In this document: positions 8,478 through 17,354 of the stretch, one piece after another
Position numbering within the stretch: the stretch's first letter is position 1
How the letters are laid out: every line of letters starts with the position of its first letter
Assembly (NCBI GenBank): GCA_028875245.1
Contig: JAPPEU010000025.1
Location: 62,001 to 126,000 of the forward strand
Source of the DNA: Chloroflexota bacterium
GTDB taxonomy: Bacteria > Chloroflexota > Anaerolineae > Aggregatilineales > Phototrophicaceae
Reading direction: 5' to 3'
DNA: 64,000 nucleotides
Made by a program: the position numbers and the translations under genes
Notes under the pieces: model-generated
What the model saw: the letters and a program-made list of their open reading frames with translations, nothing else
What the model was told of the DNA's origin: nothing
Database searches by the model: none

Positions 8478-9095
8478 CTAATAAGGGCAAACATAAGAAA
8501 CCCGCGGAAGGGATTCGCGCGGCGAGCCTTCCAACTCGAATATCATAATGGACGCAGTGTTCGGATAATCAACGGGCAAGGCATAATCGACCAGCCTGTC
8601 CTTCATCAGCGCATCCGGCTCGACGCCTTGCGCATGCAGCCAGGGGAAGACCAGAATATCGCCATGAGCGACGGCGACCACGGCTTCGCCCGCCCGCGCG
8701 CAAACAATGTGCTCAAAGAAGTCCAGTACTCGCTCAAGCACCATCCCGGGCGATTCATAAGGCGGCTCGTTGCCCGTATACAGATCCCAGCCCAGCGCGG
8801 CCAGCTCAGCCGTCGGGCGGCCCTCGTGCGGCGTCAACACTTCGATAATCCGCTCGTCGATGAGCGGGGAGAGGCGCTTGTGATGCTCGGCTACGATGTT
8901 TGCCGTCTGCTGCGCGCGCTCCATCGGGCTGCTGTAGATCGCCTTTATGGGCTTGTCCGCCAGCCAGGCGCCCGCCGTACGCGCTTGCTTGATGCCCGGA
9001 TCGCTAAGATAAAATCCCGGCCGGCGGCCGTACAATATATTGCCCGGGTTCTTCACGTGTCCGTGCCGCATGAGGTATAGAGTCGTTTTCAGCAT
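8478..9095 (-). CDS. Histidine phosphatase (phosphoglycerate mutase-like)
   Basis: A 205-residue protein of the histidine phosphatase superfamily. The phospho-accepting His lies in LYLMRHGHVKNP (Arg10-His11-Gly12). The motif around SSPMERAQQTA and the second catalytic His in VAVAHGDIL follow in the usual order. The start is taken at the ATG at 9095, which places the RHG motif at the usual distance from the N-terminus. Family members range from sugar-phosphate phosphatases to cobalamin-pathway phosphatases, and nothing nearby narrows the substrate. Confidence 0.88.
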   Translation of the reverse strand: MLKTTLYLMRHGHVKNPGNILYGRRPGFYLSDPGIKQARTAGAWLADKPIKAIYSSPMERAQQTANIVAEHHKRLSPLIDERIIEVLTPHEGRPTAELAALGWDLYTGNEPPYESPGMVLERVLDFFEHIVCARAGEAVVAVAHGDILVFPWLHAQGVEPDALMKDRLVDYALPVDYPNTASIMIFELEGSPRESLPRVSYVCPY

Positions 9096-9289
9096 GCTGT
9101 CCAAATATCTCGTTTCAGCGCAATCGACCACTATTCTAACACCGTGTTCTGCCGGCTGTTGTCGATGACTTGACTGAATATTGGAATACTGAATTCTGTG
9201 GAGGCGCTAACTTGGCTTCAACGGCGAATGATCTCCGTGCCCTCTTTTTTATGAGCCTGTCAAATTCTGTTTGCAATCATAGCGAAATT

Positions 9290-9391
9290 TGTAGGGGCGA
9301 GAGACGGTTAGTGTCTACGCTACCCTTGTCTCGCATTAAAGCTCGCGCCATGAGACTGGTTGCGAGGGCGTCTCAGCGAGACGCCCCTACA
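9290..9391. repeat. 102-bp intergenic element with TGTAGGGGCG inverted ends
   Basis: The stretch begins TGTAGGGGCG (9290-9299) and ends CGCCCCTACA (9382-9391), a perfect 10-bp terminal inverted repeat. Its right end is itself a hairpin: GGGCGTCTC (9366-9374), loop AGC, GAGACGCCC (9378-9386). The outer left flank matches the flank of the copy at 4124. No coding frame is convincing in the whole gap from 9096 to 9473, which otherwise shows only AT-richer sequence before the transporter gene. Confidence 0.7.
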
Positions 9392-9473
9392 ATGTCGCTT
9401 GTTTTCCGCTTTACTCTGTTCGCTACTCCCTTGCATCATTATCACTAACGCTTGCGCCTACTTTGCAATATGA

Positions 9474-10763
9474 TTGAATGATGCGCTCTACCGGTTTTGC
9501 GCGGGTCTCAACTTCTTGAAATCAGAACGCGGAATCATCGATCGGCGTCTGCTGACCATTCTCTTGATTGTCTTTGTGCAGATGGTGGGCGCGTCAATGG
9601 CGAATCCCATCCTTCCGCTCTATGCGCAGTCCGAGTTCGCGCTGGACGCCGAGGTGATCACCTTGCTGCTGACGGTTTTTTACGCGGCGCAATTCATCGC
9701 CGGCCCCTTTGTCGGCCGACTGTCGGACCGGCGCGGCCGGCTACCCGTGCTGCTGCTCAGCCAGGTCGGCACCGCCGTGTCTTTCTTCATGATAGGATTC
9801 GCGCAGTCAGCCTGGATTCTCTTTTTGGCGCGCTTGCTCGATGGCATCACCGGCGGCAATTTCATTGTGGCGCAGGCTTACGTTACCGACATTATGCCCG
9901 AAGAAAAGCGCACGCTTGCGCTCGGCTACGTGATGGCCGCCTTCGGTTTGGGCATGATCGTTGGTCCGGCGGTTGGCGGCGTTTTGGCGAGCCAGTTCGG
10001 TCCCCAGATGCCCTTCGTCTTTGCCGCCGTCGCCGCCGCGGTCACCGTGCTGCTTACCTATATGACGCTGGAGGAAACTCTGAAGCCGGAAGACAGGGAG
10101 CGCAATCTGGCTGGAAAGCGCGCGCGCGTCAGCCTATTCGCGCAACTGAACAACGGACCGCTATTGGCGGTGCTGAGCGTCAGCTTCATTTCGCAATTTG
10201 GTTTCGGCTTGCTAATCGCGACCTTCGCCCTCTTTGCCGAGCAAGTTCTATTCGCCGGTTACGACTTCGGAACAGTGTCGCTGGGCGTTGGCATAATGCT
10301 TATGGTTGTGGGCATCGGGCAATTTGTCACGCAGATCCTGTTGCTGCCGGCCGCCTTGAAGCGCTTCAGCGATTCGGCGATCGTCATCCTGGGCGCGGCG
10401 CTGCGCGGGCTGTCGATGTTTCTCCTGGCAGTGGCTCTGGAACCGCGTTTCGCCACTGTTGCTGTGGCGCTCTTTGCGGTTGGCAACGGGCTGTTGCTGC
10501 CGCCCTTGCAATCTCTGGCGACCAAGACCGTCGCTCCTAGCTTTCGCGGAGGCATACTGGGCATTAACTCGTCGGTGATGAGCTTGGGCGTAATCATCTC
10601 CACCGCTGTTTCCGGCTCCATGTTCGCGCATGATCCTGCCATTCCGAACTGGGCTAGCGGCGCGCTGACTTGTCTGTCAATCTTGCCGGGCCTGTTTTTG
10701 TGGCGATGGATGGGCGGGGGTGTCTCGTTTCGAAGGCAAAAGCGGGAAGGGCTAACTCATTGA
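9474..10763 (+). CDS. MFS transporter, DHA1/TetA-like exporter
   Basis: A 429-residue major facilitator with about twelve membrane segments. The loop between segments 2 and 3 carries the motif A pattern GPFVGRLSDRRGRLPVLL. The segment 4-5 region (LARLLDGITGGNFIVAQAY, then GYVMAAFGLGMIVGPAVGG) resembles motif C of drug/H+ antiporters. It probably expels a small hydrophobic compound or drug using the proton gradient. The start at 9474 leaves a short cytoplasmic N-terminus of about 25 residues, and a start a few codons later is possible. The gene stands alone, with the tRNA downstream on the opposite strand. Confidence 0.88.
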   Translation: MNDALYRFCAGLNFLKSERGIIDRRLLTILLIVFVQMVGASMANPILPLYAQSEFALDAEVITLLLTVFYAAQFIAGPFVGRLSDRRGRLPVLLLSQVGTAVSFFMIGFAQSAWILFLARLLDGITGGNFIVAQAYVTDIMPEEKRTLALGYVMAAFGLGMIVGPAVGGVLASQFGPQMPFVFAAVAAAVTVLLTYMTLEETLKPEDRERNLAGKRARVSLFAQLNNGPLLAVLSVSFISQFGFGLLIATFALFAEQVLFAGYDFGTVSLGVGIMLMVVGIGQFVTQILLLPAALKRFSDSAIVILGAALRGLSMFLLAVALEPRFATVAVALFAVGNGLLLPPLQSLATKTVAPSFRGGILGINSSVMSLGVIISTAVSGSMFAHDPAIPNWASGALTCLSILPGLFLWRWMGGGVSFRRQKREGLTH

Positions 10764-10802
10764 GAAAGATCCGAATTTCGACCTTGAGCATCGCTATTGA
10801 TG

Positions 10803-10876
10803 TCGGGGCGGCGGGATTTGAACCCACGACCTCACCGACCCGAACGGTGCGCGCTACCGGGCTGCGCCACGCCCCG
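10803..10876 (-). tRNA. tRNA-Pro (anticodon CGG)
   Basis: On the minus strand a complete cloverleaf can be folded. The acceptor stem pairs CGGGGCG with CGCCCCG, the D arm is GCGC-AGCCCGGTA-GCGC, and the anticodon arm is CACCG-TTCGGGT-CGGTG with anticodon CGG. The T arm is GTGGG-TTCAAAT-CCCGC, with discriminator A. The CCA end is not encoded. The gene is 74 bases long and stands alone between a transporter gene and pgsA-like gene on the other strand. Confidence 0.96.
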
Positions 10877-10926
10877 ACATTTCGCATGCAGTGTAGCGAA
10901 GCCGGCTCGCGCTGGCAAGGTTGGAA

Positions 10927-11562
10927 ATGACTCACGAAGCGCCAAGGACGCGAACGGACCGCCTGCGGGCACTGACGCGCGCCCCCCTCGAACGCAGCGC
11001 CGTCATCGTCGCTCGGTTGGGCCTGCATCCCGACTGGATCACCGTTCTGGGTTTGATTCTGGTCGCCGTCGCCGCACTGTTTATCGCGCGGGGCGAATTC
11101 CTGACCGCCGGCCTCATCCTGCTTCTCAGCCTGCCGCTGGACGCCCTCGATGGCGCCGTCGCAAGAGCTTCGGGACGGACCGGCGCATTTGGCATGGTTC
11201 TCGATTCCACGCTTGACCGTTATGCTGACGGTTTCATTCTTGCCGCTTTCAGCTATTATTTCGCCGAGCAGGACCGCGCTGATCTGATGGTTCTGGCGCT
11301 GGCCTCATTGATCGGGGCATTCCTCGTCAGTTACGTCAAAGCCCGCGCAGAAGACGCCAAAGTCGCCGTCAGCGCCTCCGTCGGCTTGTTCACGCGGATG
11401 GAGCGCGTGCTTGCGCTGCTGATCATGACCATCGCCGCCGGTTTGCTCGAAAGCATCGCGCCGCTGGAAATCGGTCTGCTCATTCTGGCGGTCGGCGCCA
11501 ATCTGACAGCGCTGCAACGGCTGCGCTATGTGTATACCACGTTGAAAGACCGAGGTGACTAA
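10927..11562 (+). CDS. CDP-alcohol phosphatidyltransferase (PgsA-like)
   Basis: A 211-residue integral membrane enzyme that moves a phosphatidyl group from a CDP-linked lipid to an alcohol during phospholipid synthesis. The family signature is complete: Asp72, Asp75, Gly76, Arg80, Gly89, Asp93 and Asp97 in LDALDGAVARASGRTGAFGM plus VLDSTLD. Several hydrophobic segments surround it. The ATG at 10927 is preferred over a TTG two codons earlier because AAGG at 10917-10920 sits six bases before it. The stop codon directly abuts the lgt start, so both are likely one transcription unit. The acceptor (glycerol phosphate or inositol phosphate) is not clear. Confidence 0.88.
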   Translation: MTHEAPRTRTDRLRALTRAPLERSAVIVARLGLHPDWITVLGLILVAVAALFIARGEFLTAGLILLLSLPLDALDGAVARASGRTGAFGMVLDSTLDRYADGFILAAFSYYFAEQDRADLMVLALASLIGAFLVSYVKARAEDAKVAVSASVGLFTRMERVLALLIMTIAAGLLESIAPLEIGLLILAVGANLTALQRLRYVYTTLKDRGD

Positions 11563-12645
11563 ATGGAGTTTGAGGCTACGTATCTTGTGCTGGGCAACCT
11601 GCAGATCCGCTATTACGGCATCATCATTGTGCTTGCCTTGCTCGCCGGCGCCTATGTCGCTTCCTTGCTGGCTGCGCGCAGCGGGCGCGATTCCGATCAT
11701 ATCTGGGGCGGCTTGACCTGGGCCATCATCCCCGGCATCATCGGCGCGCGCTTGTGGTTTATCCTGTTTCCGCCGATATCGCTGGTGGCCGGCTGCGGCA
11801 TAGAGGGCGAAGTCTGCCAGGATACCGCCTGGTTTCTGGAGAATTTCTTCGACCGCGAAAATGGCGCTATCGCCATCTGGACCGGCGGCCTGGGCATTTT
11901 CGGCGGCATGCTTGGCGCGGCGCTCGGCGTCTATCTCTACTTGAGTCAGTGGCACAATCGCATCATTGGCCTGTTCACAACTATTTTGACACCGCTGCTG
12001 TGGCTGCTTCAGCTGCTGAACTGGCTGGTCGACAAGGTCATTGGCATTGCCCAAGGAAAAGATCTGCCATCATTCAGTTATCAGCGCCCGGCCAGCACCT
12101 TCCCCGATGGTGGCATGCGCATGGCGCCCTGGCTGGATATCGCTGCCGTCTCGATACCGCTGGGGCAGGCGATCGGCCGCTTCGCAAATTATGTCAATCA
12201 GGAGCTCTACGGCACGCCGACCAACTTGCCTTGGGGCATTCAGATCCCGCGTGAGGCGCGCGTCGCGCCGTTTGAGAGTTTAATCGACTATCCGGTCGAT
12301 ACGCTCTTCCATCCGATTTGGGCTTACGAGGCGATTTGGAGTCTGGTCGCCTTTTATGTTTTGTGGCGCATCTATCATCAATACCGCGACCGCTTGTTGA
12401 GCGGCGACATTCTCCTGTTGTATATCGCGCAGTATTCTTTCGTGCGCCTCTTGCTCGAATTTCTGCGCGTCGAGATCGCCGTCATCGGGGGCACCGGCAT
12501 CAACAGTTCGCAGGCGATCACGCTCATCGGCTTGGCGCTTTCCGTTGGCTTGCTGATTTATCGTCACCGCTCGGCCGATTTCGCTGCGGCCAAAGCCGCT
12601 GATGATGCCGCCGAACGCGAGGAAGCGCCGTCGACCGCAACGTAG
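11563..12645 (+). CDS. lgt: Prolipoprotein diacylglyceryl transferase
   Basis: Transfers diacylglycerol from phosphatidylglycerol to the lipobox Cys of prolipoproteins in the inner membrane. The Lgt signature appears as GQAIGRFANYVNQELYGTPT (201-220) with Arg206 and Asn209, and HPIWAYE follows further on. At 360 residues it is longer than the usual 260-300. The extra length lies mainly at about 130-190, a hydrophobic stretch (IILTPLL-like, LLQLLNWLVDKVIGIA) ahead of the signature. The conserved HGG motif reads IFGGM at 112-116, with Phe113 where many family members have His. The ATG follows the pgsA-like stop without a gap. LspA, which acts next on lipoproteins, is encoded at 28826-29356. Confidence 0.92.
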   Translation: MEFEATYLVLGNLQIRYYGIIIVLALLAGAYVASLLAARSGRDSDHIWGGLTWAIIPGIIGARLWFILFPPISLVAGCGIEGEVCQDTAWFLENFFDRENGAIAIWTGGLGIFGGMLGAALGVYLYLSQWHNRIIGLFTTILTPLLWLLQLLNWLVDKVIGIAQGKDLPSFSYQRPASTFPDGGMRMAPWLDIAAVSIPLGQAIGRFANYVNQELYGTPTNLPWGIQIPREARVAPFESLIDYPVDTLFHPIWAYEAIWSLVAFYVLWRIYHQYRDRLLSGDILLLYIAQYSFVRLLLEFLRVEIAVIGGTGINSSQAITLIGLALSVGLLIYRHRSADFAAAKAADDAAEREEAPSTAT

Positions 12646-12870
12646 CATAATAGCGGGCGTCAATTGTAGCGCTCCGCAAAATCTGACGCGACGGGAGCCA
12701 TCTGCGATCAGCCGCAGCGGATTGACATTCGCAGCCATTGCTGGCCCCGGTTTCGAGCTGCGTTACCGTGTTTATATCACGCAAGTTATGTTATTGTCCC
12801 TGCGGAGAACTTTTGGGTCGCCGGATTTGTTATACTAACAACGTTTCAGCCGGCGTTACCGAGGCGATAT

Positions 12871-13629
12871 ATGGTGCGCGTAATCATCCTGGGAACGGCA
12901 GGCGCAGTCAACAACGCCCAACATGACTACACGCATTTCCTGCTGCTTGGCGAAGAGGACAGCCCGGTATTGGTGGATGCCGGTTCCAATCCGCTGGACA
13001 AAATCAAAGACCTCGGCATCAACGATGACGAGCTGCAAGACATCATCCTGACGCACTTCCACTCGGATCATGTGGCCGGCGTGCCCAATATGCTGATGCA
13101 CATGTGGCAGATGGGACGCAAATCACCCATCCGCTTTTATGGCATCCCGCATTGCATCAATCGCATAGAAGAGACGATGGACATGTATGGCTGGGAATAT
13201 TGGCCCAACTTCTTCCCGGTCTCTTTTTCGCGCATCGGCTTGCACGACAATACCCTGCTTTTTGAGAATCGGGATTTTGCCATCCACTCCTTCCCCGTCG
13301 TTCACTTCATCCCGACGATTGGCATGCGCATCACCAACAAGCACAACGGCAAGGTCCTCGCTTACAGCTGCGATACGGAGCCCTGCCCCAACGCGCTGAA
13401 AATCGGCAGAGACGCCGATATCTTCATTCACGAAGCTGGCGGGCCCCCGCCCGGCCACAGCACCGCGCGCATGGCGGGCGAAGCGGCGACAAAAGCCGGC
13501 GCCAAGGAACTTCGCTTGATCCACTATCAAGTTTGGAATCAGGACCCTGAGCCGCTGGTGCAGGAAGCCGCCGAAGCTTACGACGGGCCGATTCACCTCT
13601 GCCGCGACTTTGACGAATTTGAATTCTAG
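12871..13629 (+). CDS. Metallo-beta-lactamase-fold hydrolase (RNase Z-like)
   Basis: A 252-residue metallo-hydrolase. The metal-binding motif is THFHSDHVAG (His62, His64, Asp66, His67). Further ligands are offered by PVVHFIPTIG, SCDTEPC, a His in IFIHEAGG, and a late His in LRLIHYQ. The arrangement of an early GTAGA glycine turn and a late SCDT strand is that of the RNase Z/ElaC-like group, though the RNase Z exosite is not evident. A TATACT -10 element at 12831-12836 lies 35 bases before the start. The substrate cannot be told. Confidence 0.82.
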   Translation: MVRVIILGTAGAVNNAQHDYTHFLLLGEEDSPVLVDAGSNPLDKIKDLGINDDELQDIILTHFHSDHVAGVPNMLMHMWQMGRKSPIRFYGIPHCINRIEETMDMYGWEYWPNFFPVSFSRIGLHDNTLLFENRDFAIHSFPVVHFIPTIGMRITNKHNGKVLAYSCDTEPCPNALKIGRDADIFIHEAGGPPPGHSTARMAGEAATKAGAKELRLIHYQVWNQDPEPLVQEAAEAYDGPIHLCRDFDEFEF

Positions 13630-13676
13630 TTCAGCCGCGCTGCCGGATCCCCCGCCAAAGCGCGAAAATGTCGGGC

Positions 13677-15161
13677 CTAGTCCTCAGCCCAATGGCGCGC
13701 GCGTTCGACGGCCCGCTGCCAGCCGCTGTAGAGCGACTCGCGCTGATCGGCCGACATCACGGGGTCGAAGCTGCGCTCCAGTTGCCACTGCCGCGCGATT
13801 TCTTCTTGTGAACCCCAGAAGCCCGTCGCCAGGCCCGCCAGATAAGCGGCGCCCAGGGCGGTCGTTTCGGTCACCGCCGGCCGCTGGACGGGCACACCCA
13901 GGATATCGGCCTGGAACTGCATCAAGAAATCGTTGACCACCGCTCCGCCGTCAACGCGCAATGTATCCAGCGCCAGGCCGCTATCGGCCGCCATCGCCAT
14001 GACGACATCGCGGGTTTGATAAGCGATGGATTCCAACGCCGCGCGTACGATCTGCGCTCGGCCGCTGCCGCGCGTCAAACCGACGATGGCGCCGCGCGCG
14101 TATTGATCCCAGTAAGGCGCGCCCAATCCCACGAAGGCGGGCACGAGGTAAACGCCGTCGGTGCTGTCAATCCCGGCCGCGATGGCTTCGCTTTCGCCCG
14201 CGTCATTCAGCAGCTTCATTTCATCACGCAGCCATTGCAGGGCCGCGCCCGCCACGAAAATGCTGCCTTCCAGCGCGTATTGCACGGGTTCTTCGCCGAT
14301 TTGCCAAGCGACGGTGCTGAGCAAGTTGTTTGCCGACGATTGCGGCGCGCCGCCCGTGTTCATCAGCATGAAGCAGCCGGTGCCATAGGTATTCTTCGCC
14401 ATGCCCGCTTGATAAGCCGCCTGGCCGAAGGTCGCCGCCTGCTGATCGCCCGCCATGCCGGCAATTGGAATCGCCGCGCCGAAGCGCTCGCTCAGGCTCT
14501 CGCCGTAGCGCTGGCTGCAAGGGCGGACCTCCGGCAAAATCGCGCGCGGGATATTGAGCCGTTCGAGAATCGCGCCCGACCATTCGCCGCGGTGAATATC
14601 GAAGAGCATGGTGCGCGCCGCGTTGCTGACATCAGTGATGTGCAGCTTCCCGCCGGTGAGCTGCCAGACGAGATAGCTGTCAATCGTGCCGAATGCCAGC
14701 TCGCCCGCCTCCGCCTTTTCGCGCGCCCCCGCCACATTGTCGAGCAGCCAGGCGACTTTCGTGGCGGAAAAATAAGCGTCGGTGACGAGGCCGGTGCGCT
14801 CCAGTATCGTCTGGTCGAAGCCTTCCGCCTTCAGTTCATCGCAGAATGCGGCGGTGCGGCGATCCTGCCAGACAATCGCGTTATGGATGGGCCGGCCGCT
14901 CTTGCGCTCCCAAATCACGGTCGTTTCGCGCTGATTGCTGATGCCGATGGCGGCGATCCTGGCGGGCCTGTCGACGATATCCCGCGCCACTTCAAGCTGC
15001 GTCGACCAGATCTCCTCGGCGTCATGCTCAACCCAGCCGGGCCGCGGGTAAATCTGCCGAAATTCCTTCTGCGAAACGCGGCGAATGTTGCCATCGCGGT
15101 CGAAGAGGATCGCGCGCGACGAGGTCGTTCCCTGGTCAAGCGAGAGGATGAAATCTGTCAT
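13677..15161 (-). CDS. glpK: Glycerol kinase
   Basis: Phosphorylates glycerol to sn-glycerol 3-phosphate with ATP in the cytoplasm. The 494-residue length matches the family. FGGY-kinase features are all present: the phosphate-binding N-terminus ([15 protein letters not shown] at 6-20), the glycerol-site region around [28 protein letters not shown], and [31 protein letters not shown] is the C-terminal adenosine-site signature. The allosteric phosphohistidine region typical of Firmicutes was not assessed. It is the last gene of a same-strand series that starts with lon, with 54 bases separating it from the membrane-protein gene. Confidence 0.96.
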   Translation of the reverse strand: MTDFILSLDQGTTSSRAILFDRDGNIRRVSQKEFRQIYPRPGWVEHDAEEIWSTQLEVARDIVDRPARIAAIGISNQRETTVIWERKSGRPIHNAIVWQDRRTAAFCDELKAEGFDQTILERTGLVTDAYFSATKVAWLLDNVAGAREKAEAGELAFGTIDSYLVWQLTGGKLHITDVSNAARTMLFDIHRGEWSGAILERLNIPRAILPEVRPCSQRYGESLSERFGAAIPIAGMAGDQQAATFGQAAYQAGMAKNTYGTGCFMLMNTGGAPQSSANNLLSTVAWQIGEEPVQYALEGSIFVAGAALQWLRDEMKLLNDAGESEAIAAGIDSTDGVYLVPAFVGLGAPYWDQYARGAIVGLTRGSGRAQIVRAALESIAYQTRDVVMAMAADSGLALDTLRVDGGAVVNDFLMQFQADILGVPVQRPAVTETTALGAAYLAGLATGFWGSQEEIARQWQLERSFDPVMSADQRESLYSGWQRAVERARHWAED

Positions 15162-15215
15162 GTCCTGTCAATCTCCGATTGTCTTTCCAAAGGCGGCTCG
15201 CCCATAACGCGATAT

Positions 15216-15662
15216 TTAGCAAAGCTTGCGCCGGCGAGATTGCGCCCAGCCCAAGCCCTGCTTCAGCAGGATGCCGATGCCAAAACCGGCCAACCCGCCC
15301 GCCAAGGCCCACCAGGGCAGCCGCTCCAAAGTCGCCAGCATCATGCCCGGCGGATAATCGGGAAAGGCGTGAGCATGCCGCAGGTCCTTGAAGAGCATTA
15401 GCATAGGCGTGGTCAAGCTGGCAAGGGCCCCAATCAGCGCGCCGGCGGCGGCCGTTCGCGCCGGCAGGCCCCCGCCCGGCAATTTGATGAAGCGCGCGCT
15501 GACGAGCCGCATGGCTGCCGCGGCTGCGCAGAGCGCCCCCAGTATGGTCACCGCCAGGGCGTCATTGTCTTCCAAGCCCGACCAGAGCAGGACGGCGATA
15601 CCTGTGATAACCAGCAGGTGCCGGCTGTATGGAGCGCTTCCCGTCGATCGCCGATTCATCAT
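15216..15662 (-). CDS. Small integral membrane protein, unknown
   Basis: A 148-residue hydrophobic protein with about four membrane segments (around 17-30, 35-50, 68-85 and 115-133). The segments are rich in Ala, Gly and Leu, and the C-terminus is basic (SRRRKLC). It has no recognised motif. Its position between the glycosidase gene and glpK, on the same strand with gaps near 60 bases, suggests co-transcription but does not give a function. Confidence 0.6.
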   Translation of the reverse strand: MMNRRSTGSAPYSRHLLVITGIAVLLWSGLEDNDALAVTILGALCAAAAAMRLVSARFIKLPGGGLPARTAAAGALIGALASLTTPMLMLFKDLRHAHAFPDYPPGMMLATLERLPWWALAGGLAGFGIGILLKQGLGWAQSRRRKLC

Positions 15663-15723
15663 ATCTCAGGAATTCCGCGTTGTTTTGCGCCGCAGCCCCA
15701 GGCCCATTCTACCCAGGCGCTCA

Positions 15724-17313
15724 TCAGCCGGCCTCCGGCTCAAAGCGGAAGAGGGATGCCCCAAATGGAGGCAGCTCCAATTCCAATCCGCGCTCCAGAA
15801 GACCCGCGCCATCATGAGGCGTGAAGGAAGCGCTGAGCGCGTCGTAAAGCAGCCAGCGGCGGCCGGACAGCTCCCGCCATTCAACAAGCTCGATGCGCGC
15901 CCGTGACCACTCGCAGCTTAAGTTGACCACGACCAAACGAAAGTCGCCGCCCGCACCCCAAGTGTAACTTATCAGATTGTCATGCGTGAAATCGTCCGGA
16001 TGCATCGCTTGCGGCTCAAGCATGCGCCAGGCGCCCTCGCGGTAAATCGAGTTTGTGATTTCGCCCAGAAGACGCCGGTAAAACCGTTCCAGCATTGGGT
16101 GAGCGGGTTCATCCGCCCATCGACCGACCTGCACCGGCAGCTTGATCCGCCGTCCTTCGATCTGCCCCTGATGCAGCAGGGCGGCGCCCGGAAGCGTACA
16201 GATGAGCGCTGCTGCCGCCCGCTGGCGATCGGCGCCAAAACTTTCCATGGCGCGCGGCTCGTCGTGATTTTCGATGAAGCGAATGTTCGAGCGCAGGTAC
16301 GACGTTTCCGCTCGCAGGTGCGCTTTGATGCCGCCGACATCCCCGCTGACAAGGCGGTCGTACATGCGTTTGTCATAAGTAAGGTCGAAACCCTGCGATT
16401 GCAGCTGGTGCTCCAGGTCCCAGTAGACCTCGGCCATGAACAGCATCTGCGGATGAGCCGCGCGTAGGGCCGGAATGACTTCAGTCCAGTAATCGAGCGG
16501 CGGCGCCTCGCCCGCTCGCGCATGCCAGGTCCGGGAGAAAACGGCGTTCGTCGTCAGCATCGCCATGTCGCAGCGCAGTCCGTCGCACTGGGCGCCGATG
16601 TCGATCAGCGTATCGATTGTCTTCCGCCGCAGCCCGGGATGAAAGGCGTTGAGTTGCGCTGTATCGATCCAGGCCGGGAAGTAGGGATCGCGTCCGCGGG
16701 CAATTATCAGCGTCTCGCCCATAGAGGACTGGGCGCGGAAGAACTGCGTCGGCTGCGCGTACAGGTCTTCGAGATCGCCTTGGACAAAATATTCGGGATG
16801 CTCGGCTATCCAGGGATGATCGCTGGCGACATGATTGGGTACGAAATCGAGAATCAGCTTGATGCCATGCGCCTTTAACCGTTCGCGAAAGACGGCCAGG
16901 CCTTCGCGGCCGCCCAGCCCTGCTTCGACCTGATAATCATGGATGGCGTAGGCGGAGCCGGGCACATCCGCTTCGCTGATATCGGGCAGCGCGTCTCGAT
17001 ACTCATGCAGGTAGTTGAGCGCGCTCTTTCGCGTCGCCGCGCCCCGCTGCCAGACGCCCATCAGCCAGATGGCGTCAAAGCGCCAGGCGGCCAGCGCCTC
17101 CAGCTCCGGCGGCGGCACATCCGCCAGGGTGATGCCCCGGCCATACTTGCGGCTCAGTTGATTCAACCAAACCCAGGTATTGATTTCATAGATAATTGGA
17201 TTGGCGCGCCAATCGGATGGCGCCGCCTTTTCGACCGCGGCAGGAGCGCTTGGCAGTGGTCGCATAAATCGCAGGAGAGAATCCGGTAATCGGGCCAATC
17301 GCCAGTTTAACAT
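15724..17313 (-). CDS. GH13 alpha-amylase-family glycosidase
   Basis: A 529-residue enzyme of the alpha-amylase clan with the four conserved regions in order. These are ILDFVPNH (154-161), GLRCDMAML with nucleophile Asp249, LFMAEVYW with acid/base Glu295, and FIENHDEPRA with His350 and Asp351. A C-terminal beta domain of the amylase C type follows. There is no signal peptide, so it acts in the cytoplasm on alpha-glucans or an alpha-linked sugar. The lack of calcium-site and extended B-domain features points away from a classical starch amylase. The ATG at 17313 is used, and Met17 is an alternative. It sits 41 bases after an alpha/beta hydrolase gene. Confidence 0.88.
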   Translation of the reverse strand: MLNWRLARLPDSLLRFMRPLPSAPAAVEKAAPSDWRANPIIYEINTWVWLNQLSRKYGRGITLADVPPPELEALAAWRFDAIWLMGVWQRGAATRKSALNYLHEYRDALPDISEADVPGSAYAIHDYQVEAGLGGREGLAVFRERLKAHGIKLILDFVPNHVASDHPWIAEHPEYFVQGDLEDLYAQPTQFFRAQSSMGETLIIARGRDPYFPAWIDTAQLNAFHPGLRRKTIDTLIDIGAQCDGLRCDMAMLTTNAVFSRTWHARAGEAPPLDYWTEVIPALRAAHPQMLFMAEVYWDLEHQLQSQGFDLTYDKRMYDRLVSGDVGGIKAHLRAETSYLRSNIRFIENHDEPRAMESFGADRQRAAAALICTLPGAALLHQGQIEGRRIKLPVQVGRWADEPAHPMLERFYRRLLGEITNSIYREGAWRMLEPQAMHPDDFTHDNLISYTWGAGGDFRLVVVNLSCEWSRARIELVEWRELSGRRWLLYDALSASFTPHDGAGLLERGLELELPPFGASLFRFEPEAG

Positions 17314-17354
17314 CGAAGGCGGTTCAAACCAGACGGAAGTAGCGCTAGCCCGCG

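Noticed and set aside
14016-15401. Long plus-strand frame over glpK
   Set aside because: It is antisense to glpK, its composition is Arg/Ala-rich as expected of a shadow frame, and there is no ribosome binding site or homology.
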